DNA from: Acanthaster planci
Taxonomy: Eukaryota > Echinodermata > Asteroidea > Valvatida > Acanthasteridae
Assembly (NCBI RefSeq): GCF_001949145.1
Contig: NW_019091381.1
Location: 1,770,648-1,791,132 of the forward strand
Length of the DNA stretch: 20,485 nucleotides
Reading direction: 5' to 3'
Below the pieces are notes generated by a model. That model saw nothing but the letters and a program-made list of their open reading frames with translations, did no database searches and was not told the DNA's origin. Shown here one piece after another: positions 8,992 to 18,900 of this stretch; positions within the stretch are counted from its first letter, which is position 1, and each line of letters opens with the position of its first letter. Both the position numbers and the translations under genes were made by a program.

Positions 8992-11326
8992 CCACATTGA
9001 TCATTTGCTGCCCAGTGGCATCAAGCATGTAGACATGCTGCAATGCTGGGACAGGACTCCAGACCAATCAATAACAACTCCGTACCAGTGCAACATTATC
9101 TTATAAGCTTGGTGCCTTTTTGTTTCAAATAACCAACGTTCTTGATTTAGCTCTCAGAAGCCAAGCTTACAGAGAAATAATCAATTGCCTGTTCTCATCC
9201 TTGCCAATGGACCAATGCAGTTCCCTTGTACAGGTCTTTTACAAATGACACCTTTCTTTACAAATCGTGTCGTTTAAAAGTCAGTTATGACTGCAGCACT
9301 CAAGGCAATGCTCAATGCATGAATTTGTCTTCCCCAAGAGCGACTTGGCAATCTCCACCAACATGCCTGTGCGAACCTATAAAAATAGTATCCAAAACAA
9401 AACAGAATATTCCACCCAGAATAGTGTTAGGTATGCACACTGCACAGAATTAGAGTCCCTGTGATTTCTGATAAAGATGTCATTAAAAATTCAATAGACT
9501 GAAACACACTTCTGTAGATGGGATTTTCCTCTTTTTTGGGGAGAGGAGGGGAGACGAAATGAGAGTGTGATGTTGGATGTTCAAAGCAAGTTCAACTAGC
9601 TGAAGACTTTGAACAATCAAATATGTGCCGTGAAAGAAACCTTTGCAAGTGAAATGCCAACCACTTCTCACTTGAAGAAAACAGTTTCTATTGCCATTTT
9701 AGAAAGATGAAGATTTATGCACCGATTCTAGGCCTAGTGTAAAATTACAAATGCCCTGATGTGGAACTTGAAAGTAAAACAGCAATCACTAAAATAATTC
9801 TGAAATGGCAATTTTTTAAAACCTATTCCTTAATTTAATCACAAAGAATAAATAAGTAGATGACATGAACTACTGACATCACAGGGTGGGATTCCAAATT
9901 TGATCTTCACTTCAGCAACCACTTCACCAAGCTCTATTCCTTCTAATCCTTCAGCATTTTAGTAAATGCCTCTGTCATTCTAAGATTTTTTTAACACCCC
10001 ACGAGGAGCATTCCTAACTTTTATAGTCTCAAGGATACTGCAAAGTTGATCTGCATGCTTTACACATACACATGCTTGAGAAGCGCACTTGCTTTGCGTT
10101 ATTAACAAGACATTAACTTCACATTCAAATATTTAGGCATCCTGACATCGTTACAAGGATTACACTTTCATATATTTAAAAAAAAAAATTTGAACTGAGG
10201 ACCAGCCTCAATCAATACAGATGCATCCTCTACAGACTACTGTTACAAATGTAAGATTTCTTGTATAAAATGTCACAATTTAAAATCAATACCATGCTCC
10301 ATCGCTGTCTGGGTAAAGGCAAAATTAGCTGAGAAGTCTGATTCAAGCAATGCTTAAAAATTAACTTCTTGGGAGTGAACATGGCTTTTGAAACATGGAC
10401 TTTTTTATGGGACTCTATAGATATATATGTTCATGTACAAGAATACTCTATGAGGAAAAACCACCATAGAGGTTGCTCTCGATCATTCACAAATCTGATG
10501 TTTACCTCCTAGTAAAGTTATTTACGGTTTGGTTCTGGTGGGTATAAATGTTTGGGCTTGTTTGAAAGTCTGAAGCACCAGCAACAACGCTTTTTTTTGG
10601 GACATTTATAGTGGCAAAATGGGCACAACATACAAAAGGGCAAGTTGGGATAGCCTGATATTCTTTTCAAATGAAGTGCGAGTTTGATATTTGATGTTTT
10701 CAAATGAAGTGTGAAACCACTGACCCGTAAACTTGACAACCCATCATTTTAATTTGAACAAGAAATTAAAAAAAATTAAGTGTAGCCAATTTCTTGATTA
10801 ATACTTCACTTCATGCTCAGCATTCCATTATTTTCATTAAATAGGTCAGAGCACACAGCCTTCATCAACTCCCACTTTCAGGATACATGTACTGGTTTCT
10901 GAGTAATGCTTCTTGTATACATGTATACAAATCTTTATTACTCATACGCATTCAAGTCAAAGTCTGTTACAAGCCGCAGATGAAGCATGTCTGTTGGATC
11001 TTTTCTCTTGGCAATGCATGGAAAATTTGCACCCATACAAACAACAGCTGTGATCTCCTCTTGCTTTTCTTGCACAAAAACATACAGGCAGCTTTAAAAG
11101 TTGCCAAATGCATGCAGGTGAAATCAGTTTTATTCCTCAGTCCCAGACCGAACAACTGGAGGAAAAAAAGTCACTTTTTGGTTGAATTTTTGGGAGTTGG
11201 ATATTTTGGGAGTTATTTTGTTGGAGAGAAGAACGATAGACCCGCTTGAAGCAATATGCTGGGGGAAGTGTAGCAACACCCCAACCCCAAGTCAGTGTCT
11301 GTTCAAATGCCAGGTGAAAGGTGAAA

Positions 11327-11339
11327 AGGTCAAAGGTGA
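11327..11339 (+). promoter_or_regulatory. DR1-type nuclear-receptor-like motif
   Basis: AGGTCA-A-AGGTGA forms a direct repeat with 1-base spacing. It is preceded at 11312 by two further AGGTGA half-sites (aggtgaaaggtgaa). DR1 sites are bound by HNF4/RXR-type receptors. The position, in an intergenic stretch or the 3' UTR of DOLPP1, gives no independent support. Confidence 0.3.
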
Positions 11340-11467
11340 ATGGTCTCTTTACAGGCCACAAAGGTATGGGACTAGATTCAACACAGGACATGCAAATGTT
11401 GCGCTTGTGTACAGTAAATAACAGCCTTCGTTTGGTAAATAATTGAAACATTAATAGAAAGTTTCAC

Positions 11468-11517
11468 GCAGGCAGTGCTAAAGCAGAATTTCGCAGGCAG
11501 TGCTAAAGCAGAATTTC
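11468..11517. repeat. Exact 25-bp tandem duplication
   Basis: Two back-to-back identical 25-bp units (11468-11492 and 11493-11517), each beginning GCAGGCAGTGC and ending AGAATTTC. Perfect identity points to a recent slippage or duplication event. Confidence 0.93.
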
Positions 11518-12040
11518 TTTTTTTCTTCATTACTTAAAACTGTGAAATTATTCAATAAATAATGAATAGAAAAAGGTGGTCGTAATCTTGGTTTCATTCA
11601 ATAACATTAACAGATGAAATTCTGCCACTGTTTAATTCTTACAGATCGCTGCTTGAGGTATTTATATTCCATGATAGATACATGAAAATTAAAAGACCAA
11701 AAGGTGTTTAAAGCAAGTTTTGAGAGAAAAAAAGATGCAAAATGGATTAGGGACCCCTATATTATCTAAGGTTTCATCCTCAGCATGTCGTTACAGAACC
11801 ATCCCTTTTTATGAGCCGTCCAAATAATCTGTTTTTGTTTTGTCCAAGACATAATTTGAAGTTTACAGCACATTTAGAGATTTTCTGTAGTGTCTCTAAC
11901 AATGTGAGAGAATGTGAGATATACTCGAGTGTTACATGTACCAATACTATGTATAAACGACGTGAGGATAGCAAGAAATTACTCAGGCAGCTTTAGTTTG
12001 AGATCCATTGACCTCCATGAAAAAAATCACCTTTCAAAAG

Positions 12041-12046
12041 TTTATT
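12041..12046 (-). terminator. Minus-strand AATAAA, nearest candidate poly(A) signal for DOLPP1
   Basis: TTTATT on the plus strand is the first canonical minus-strand AATAAA found downstream of the DOLPP1 stop codon, and implies a 3' UTR of roughly 0.8 kb. More distal signals exist, so this is one of several possible ends. Confidence 0.4.
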
Positions 12047-12858
12047 AAGACAAAAAAGATGCTGACAGAAAAAAACAGGTAATTACACGAAAGAGTTAGC
12101 AAGAAAGAAATGACTAACAGGCAGAAACGCAAATAATTCGACAGATGTTGTGACTTTCTGCTGTTAACTCATTTCCGTGCAGCATTTGTAAAACAATCTT
12201 CGTGACTTGCTTTCAAATATACCGTTGGCATTGTCAACAAAGCTACTTGTGTCTTAGGGAATGTGTCACAGATATGAAAAAAAAAACAAAATTGTGAGAA
12301 AAAAAATGTTCAATTACTACAAAAACAAAATGACACTGTTGACAGATTCGCTTAGAATTCATAAGAAATATGAACCTTTGTTCATGTAATTAATGCTCTG
12401 AATGGCATACAGCCAAGTAGAGATTAAAACATCTTTATCTGCATCTGTGAAAACACTGCTTATATTTGCACTTAGTGCGCTGTGTGTTCTTTCCATTTGA
12501 AAATGAGAACAGAAAACAAAACAGACATAAAAAAATTGGTCAACACTCCCGGGAAAAAAACCCTGACTATACCCACTGGTGGTCCCTTTCCATACAAAAA
12601 TCAGGAAAAAATGTGAAAGCATTTCTTGAGAGGCAAAAAAGAGAGAATCATTTTTAAATAAACTTGGCTGCGGAAAGTGTCATCATCTTCAAAGTGCACG
12701 AGGCGGGAACGATGTGGCAGATTGAGCAAGCTTACCACACGCTTCAGTGAGACGATAGAGGGCGCCCTTCCCATTGCCAAAGGCCGGCCGGGTAGTGGCA
12801 ATCAGGAATGCTGGCACCTGTCCCGTAACTCCTCGCGTATCGCCTCCTTCACATGTAG

Positions 12859-12901
12859 TCATGACATCTTGTTGCCGCAGCCCTGCTTTCGTTGTCTTGT
12901 T
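12859..12901 (-). CDS. DOLPP1: DOLPP1 terminal mini-exon
   Basis: The acceptor is TTTTTTTTATCTCGTTCCAG. The first base completes Arg170, then [13 protein letters not shown] and a TGA at 12859-12861 follow. Human DOLPP1 ends NRQRKLGTKLQ after EAR, so the match TRQRKQG, the phase and the length all agree. An overlapping longer open frame (12689-12958) is in a different phase and does not join to the upstream exon. Assignment is by short similarity and phase. Confidence 0.8.
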
Positions 12902-15900
12902 CTGGAACGAGATAAAAAAAATAACATACATGAACAGCCATGATGGTATCTGCACCATTTCCAGGTGAACAAACTATGCCTTCATATCCGTGTTCACTAA
13001 ATCTGATAAAGACAGTATTCCATCTTCTGACAGTGTTGCATACGCTGGTGTACTGCATAAGGCCAAGTCAACCAATGCTGCAAACATATTTGTACACTCA
13101 GGCAGAAGAAATTTGCCCACACCGATGACCTCCATTCTTTCATTTCAGTGTTTATTTTGGTATACGGGCGGCACATCAAAATAAAAAAACAAATACTGCA
13201 AGTGCTCTCAAAACAAGAGCAAAAAACCTACCAAACACAAGGTGTCATATAAACTCATGTCAGTGAATGAAATGTCAACTCCCACTTTACAAAGATTTGG
13301 TACAAGTCTTGTTCCAATATATAAAGTTAACTAACACCACATGATTCCCTGGATGTCATACACCAACTTCCAGTGCCTTGGGAGATCACCTCTGCAATTT
13401 ATCAGAGTTGTAACCAAGTCATTTTTTTCCAAGTCAAGTCAAGTCAAGTCCCAAATCAAATTTCATCAAGTCAAGTCTCAAGTCATTTTTTTTTGCAAGT
13501 CAAGTCAAGTCTCAAGTCAATTTTTCTAAATAATGTGCACCAAAACTAAAGTGATAAATGTTTATAATTTCTTCGTTTTGTTCAGTACTTTATTGGTGGT
13601 ATCTTTCACTCTTCATACTGACTGTCCTTAAATGATAATGACATGGCTTGCCTGTCTTAGTGTTGGTTTGTTGGTTGAACATGCACAATATTCACAATTT
13701 TTGAACCCAAAAATCACCACTTTCGGAGTAGACATGGTGTTCAGTCGCCATGTGTTGGGCAAGGAACAAAATTGGTTCCTGCCGTCATCATTATCTACAT
13801 GCGTGCGGGAACCAGTTATAATAATTATGTTTGGTGCGCGTGCACATGATCGCAGTGCGAGAAGAGAAATCATACTACTGGCATCTAACCAGTGAATTTT
13901 TTTTTTCAAAAAGTAATTTTTCCCTCCCAAAAAATATTTAGGGCTTTTCTATTCAAATACATTGTACATGTAATAGAATCTGGCATAAGAGATTGTGAAT
14001 TCACCATTCCAGGTCGGCGCCTGGATTGGTGATGGTACATGTTGTCGTTTTCCAGTCTTCACGCGCCTAGTGGTAAACCACTTCACAGTATACAGTGACG
14101 TGGGCTCTATAGAAAGACCGTTCTTAACGGATGTAATCAGACTACGCATAGGCCTATGCCTCGGGCCCACACAAACTTCATACAGCCCACACGCGCCATG
14201 ACGTATGCATGATGTGCGGTGGTGCCAGTGGAGGAAAGCCACGTGACGCCGAGCGTGGTTCTTTTGTTAGTTTGCATTTTTATTTATTTTAAGAAAAGAT
14301 TTAATGTCAATAAGTCATTTTTTTTCAAGTCGAGTTAAGTCTCAAGTCTTTTGTTTTCAAGTCAAGTCTCAAGTCATTTTTCCCCAAGTCAAGTCAAGTC
14401 TCGAGTCTAAAAAATAGCAACTCGAGTGCGAGTCAACGACTCGAGTCAACAACACTGCAATTTATGAGCTTTTTCCACACGAGTGGATTCGGCTTCGACT
14501 TCAGTTTTGCTGGTTTCAGTCAGAGCTTGAACAGGTGGTTTTAAATGCTGCTTCAAAATGGCTAGAACCAGCTTTTCAAAATGTAACAACTTCAACAAAG
14601 AGGTTTGAAATTGAGGCTTAAACCCTGATAACAAGGAATGAATGTACTGGCCCTACTGACACTGCAAATATTTGGCTTTCACTCAAACAACTCTGAGGAA
14701 AGACAAAGCCAAATTACCTGGCCTCTGTTCTGGCATTGGTGTACTCGAACCACAAGACGTTGGGAATCAGGGTGGAATCTCGCACCATCAGGATCTCGGC
14801 TACTCTCAAGGAGACCACGCGGGGATAGAGAGGGGTCAGGAAAACCTAGCACAGCAAGGATATGCAGAAAAGTGGAAGGAGCTTCTAGCTTCACTTTGAG
14901 CTTTACTTTGGCTGAGTGAGGGTCTCCCTTAGACCGAGGCTGATACTGGCTCAAAATCAGATCCAATTGGGGCCCACCTGTGCAGTGGCATAGCTAAGGG
15001 GGCACGGGAAGCCACATCCCCCCTCCCTATTCGAGGCCCGTGTCCCCCGTGTACCCCTATCAGAAATTAAGGAAGGAAAACCTACTCAAAGTCCACCTTG
15101 GTCAGTGTTTTGACTGTGACAAAACCCACCGAGTGCCCCTTTCAGATAATGAGGGCCCCCAAAAGTACTCCACTGCAAAATACACCCCAGTTACACCACT
15201 GTACCTGTGGACTCAGTTTTTTTTCCTACTTGACCATTGTTTTTATTCGAGATTCACTTTTGTGGATCATTTTTTGTACTGGTCTTTGTAGAAAACCTTC
15301 AAACAAAAGTTCTTTTGTCTCAGGTCCGATGTTGGAAACTGAAGAAAATAACAATCAGTCCAAGTTTTGAAATCAGCAGAACTGCAGGTGGGACTTGAAT
15401 ATCACTGTTTCTAAGGAGTCTCTGAAGCACCACATACCTCGTTAAAGGCAAACCAAGGCACAGCCAGGATGGTCCCCAATAAGGCTCCGCATACCACCTG
15501 TCTCACAGTATGGTAGGCAAGATACACTCTGAAATTAAACCAAACACATATCACACATCTTAAAAACACATCCCTCTGGATTCCCTCTGGGTTTGTTTCA
15601 ATGTAGTTTTGATGTTGAGTTTAAAGAAGTCACCTGAGTCTCCATGTGCTTAAAAGTCTCACTGAAACATAAACTCTCAGAGATTAAACGCAATTCAGCC
15701 TTTTGATATTGGCTGATCTGTAAATGAAACAATAATCTTGACTGCACATTGTAAATTCTGTAAATTCTTACCTGCTAAAACTAACAATCAATGCTAAAAC
15801 TGTGGTCCCTATGGCTAGACAGTGTTTCCACACTAACTCTAGTAGACTAGTGGAGCTATGCTGCTGAAGTCCTAGCCTGAGCACACAAAAAACAAAGATG

Positions 15901-18900
15901 GTCGTAGAAAGGGCCAAGACTCCCCGTAACAAACAAGTGTTTGTCAAATTAAGACTGTCTGTGATTTCAAATGAATACATGCACCCTTACTGTAATTAAA
16001 GATATTGATATATATCAAAGGGTATAAATATGAACGTCCTTTTTATAAAGCCACACACAGGCATTTATATGTGGTGAACGCAGATATGCATCCAACTCAT
16101 ATGACACAACAGTTCAGTTCCATATTTTCAAAATCAGTATCATTTTTAAGAGAATGAATTCTGTACACCAGGGTTTAGCACTTTTATCACTGACAACTCC
16201 TTTGCAAGGATGGTACAACTACCCAAAAAAATTGTTCTTTTTGTGAAGAAAACACCGTCTGATAAGTCAAAATACATGATTTTTGTGGTTTACTGTAGTA
16301 CCTGACATAAATAAAGAGAACTACATAGACTGCAAAGAACCACATGAACTGGGAATGACTTGAAGGCATGCCGTACTCTGAGAACAACATCTCCTGATTA
16401 CCTGCAACAAACAAAAAATCAATCCATAAATACAAAAATACAAGCAAAAATAAATGTCTGCAATAAGCACACATTTTTCATTTTGGGTAAACTTTAATGA
16501 CATGTCTAAAATTATACAAATTAATATGTATGTACCGTAGAAGGATTTTTAAAATTTTATCTTTTTATTTTCATTTTCAAGGTTCATTGTTCTTTCCCAC
16601 CAGGCAGAGAAGTTGGCATTTTAATGAAATCAATTTCAGAGGAAAATCAATTGAATCAAAGCTCACTGAACTCTGAAAAACTAATCTCGAAGGAAAAAAA
16701 CCAAGCAAGGAACTGGGAAACAATCTGTAAGAACAGGAGAAAAGTATGTGCACAGTAGCCATGGAAACTGTAGCCATGGAAACTGCCTGAGAGGACAGGA
16801 ATAAAGCCCTATCATTAAAGAAAAAATCACGATAAAGGCACAAAAATCCTGAAGTTGTCAGTACACCTATGGACCGGTGATATTAAAACATAAGTGATAT
16901 GTAACAACATTACTGGTCCTTTTAGCAATAACTTGTACATGTAACTTGATACTAGGATTGTTAAGAAATATGTATTGGGTAATTCCAGAAATTAGGGGTC
17001 CATCTTTTTGTGTCCCTGTCACATTTGACATATGATTATGTAAGTTAAAAATACCTTTTTTTAATTTCCAAGAGTGATGAATTAATGCAAATTACCTGCC
17101 AAACAAATAGTAATAGGCTGAAATCAATTCCAGTGATATTTCCATGTCAAATAACAAAGGTTAACAGGGATAAGAAAATGCCAAACTTTTGGACTCCTGA
17201 TTTCTGGAATTACCCTATTACAAAGTGAATTATCTTGTTGACATTCAATTACAAACACACATGTAAAGTACTAGTCCATGTATTCATTGTTTTTATTAAC
17301 CCTAACCCCCCCCCCAAGGGTTGCTGGCCCTAACCTTCCCCATTCACACCAAGTTAAACACCCACATGGGACTTTGTGCACAGAGGCTGTTGGACTTTGT
17401 TTTTCTGAGGTATGCCAAACCCAATACAAAAGCCAGCTGTTATGGGCCTACCAGACCTATCCCCACAGAATTAAACACTTTACTACTGTTCAATTCTGTG
17501 TGGTTAGGCAAGGTTAGGGTTAATAACTTATTTCTATGCTTTACAATTTACATAGGGTTTTACATACATGCATACTGTACTACAGTCTGTACCGATGTTT
17601 CATTGTTTTCCGTGTTCACTTGGAGGGTAAGATAGATACAAACCCCGGTGCCTTGTGGACACTCAGGAGAATAGCAAATTCTAAAGAAGAAAAGGTCTCC
17701 ATAAGGAATTCACAAAATAGATATATTTGGAAATTACTTAAATAGGAGGGTTTATTAACCCTAGCCATCCTCAATCCTTCAAAATCCTACAGGCGGTCTG
17801 GGAGGATCTTGGAGGATTGAGGTTGCATGGTAAAATTGCATTGCTGATAGCGAAGGATGCATTGTCTCGAGGTTGTGGGATAGACGTTGTGTTGTTTAGG
17901 TTCAGCAACTGGTGCATAAATCCATGACCTCATGGTATGTGATATCCTCCATACAGCTCCAGGATACCGTTCACACTGCCCTAACATGAGAGGAATTGCA
18001 GGAGGCTTTTGGAGTCCTGACTGAGGCAGAGGGCACCCATCCACAGAACATATTCAAGAAATATCAGGAGGATTTGGGAGGACTGAAGCTATATCCCATT
18101 TTTTCATGGGGGCAGTTGAAGGATGTTGAAGTATTGAGGGTGTATCCTAGCCAAAAGGGCCTAGGCGGTTAGGGTTAATGTGTAATTATCATTATATTTG
18201 GTTGAAAATGCATCTCAGGAAAGTGACTCTGGTTCAAATGCGAGTTTTCAAAAACACTATTTTACCTCCAAGTTTTCGGGTACACACAAATAAATTTTTG
18301 TATGTGTGTGTGTCAATGACTAGGGTTTTTCCCACAATTTAAGAGACACGGTGCCTGCAGCTTTGGTCTTCATTTCATCACTACTGTGAAAATTATTCAC
18401 AGCAAAGTATCAAGATATGGCTTCTATCAGGCTGCGACATTGTTGGCTTCTCATACTATAATAATGGATACAATCACGAACGTACATGTATACGTATGTA
18501 CATACATGTACATACATACACGTATGTGTACGTAGCTACACATTGTCACATCTCTGACAAGTATGCACTTTGCATGCACACTTAACGACATCTAATAAAA
18601 GTGATTACTATTGACAACCAAAGCAAAAAAGCAGGTTTAATGGGATGCATCATTCACTCTGCCAGTGTTTGGTACATGTACATCTTTAACTCTGGTTGGT
18701 AAGGCAAAATTACATTATAAACGAGGGCTCAAGGGTATTGTGTTGATTTAATATATTCAAATAACTTGGCCTTAGGCGTTCTATTTCCTGGGGAAGTTTT
18801 ATGCAGCAAAAACTGAGATGACATCTTGATCTGTGAGGCTGTTTTCATTTGGCCTAACCTGCATTCAATTAGGAATCAGGAGAAATGCTACATGGAAATC

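Larger units (their letters stand above)
7684..12858. other. Gene-free interval between the convergent genes; possible DOLPP1 3' UTR
   Basis: About 5.2 kb of AT-rich DNA with no recognisable coding exon on either strand and no delimitable transposon. It holds small repeats only: homopolymers at about 8103-8120, a CAAT-type microsatellite at about 8957-8990 and a 25-bp tandem duplication at 11468. The part next to 12859 must be DOLPP1 3' UTR. How far it extends is unknown. Minus-strand AATAAA signals occur at 12041, 11129, 10934, 8130, 7967 and 7678/7658. Confidence 0.6.
13403..14457. mobile_element. hAT-like non-autonomous element with 8-bp target duplication
   Basis: The ends are imperfect inverted repeats: CAGAGTTGTAACCAAGTC at the left, and CAGTGTTGTTGACTCGAGTC as the reverse complement of the right end. 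It is flanked on both sides by the exact 8-mer CAATTTAT (13395-13402 and 14458-14465). An 8-bp duplication with CAG(n)G ends is diagnostic of the hAT superfamily. Both ends carry dense subterminal CAAGTC/CAAGTCTCAAGTC repeats (about 13424-13520 and 14318-14405). The central 800 bp has no transposase-like frame, so it is non-autonomous. It lies in the last intron of DOLPP1. Confidence 0.88.
12902..14717 (-). other. Last intron of DOLPP1, carrying a hAT-like element
   Basis: A 1.8-kb intron. The 1055-bp hAT-like element fills more than half of it, including the CAAGTC-rich blocks. Outside that element nothing recognisable was seen. Confidence 0.8.

Noticed and set aside
10887-11451. Open frames on both strands near 11 kb
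   Set aside because: They overlap one another on opposite strands, carry no conserved motif and have no matching splice partners.
12689-12958. Minus-strand open frame of 89 residues, read as a separate protein
   Set aside because: It overlaps the DOLPP1 terminal exon in another phase, and its frame cannot join to the upstream DOLPP1 exon. It shows no domain. The TRQRKQG tail in the correct phase explains the acceptor.
14638-14919. Overlapping open frames on both strands around the DOLPP1 penultimate exon
   Set aside because: They are shadows. Only the minus-strand phase from 14845 gives the conserved [15 protein letters not shown] block.
17296-17523. TTAACCCTAACC / GGTTAGGGTTAA as interstitial telomeric repeats
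   Set aside because: Only one or two TTAGGG-like units occur, at the exact ends of TTAA-flanked elements. There is no telomeric array.
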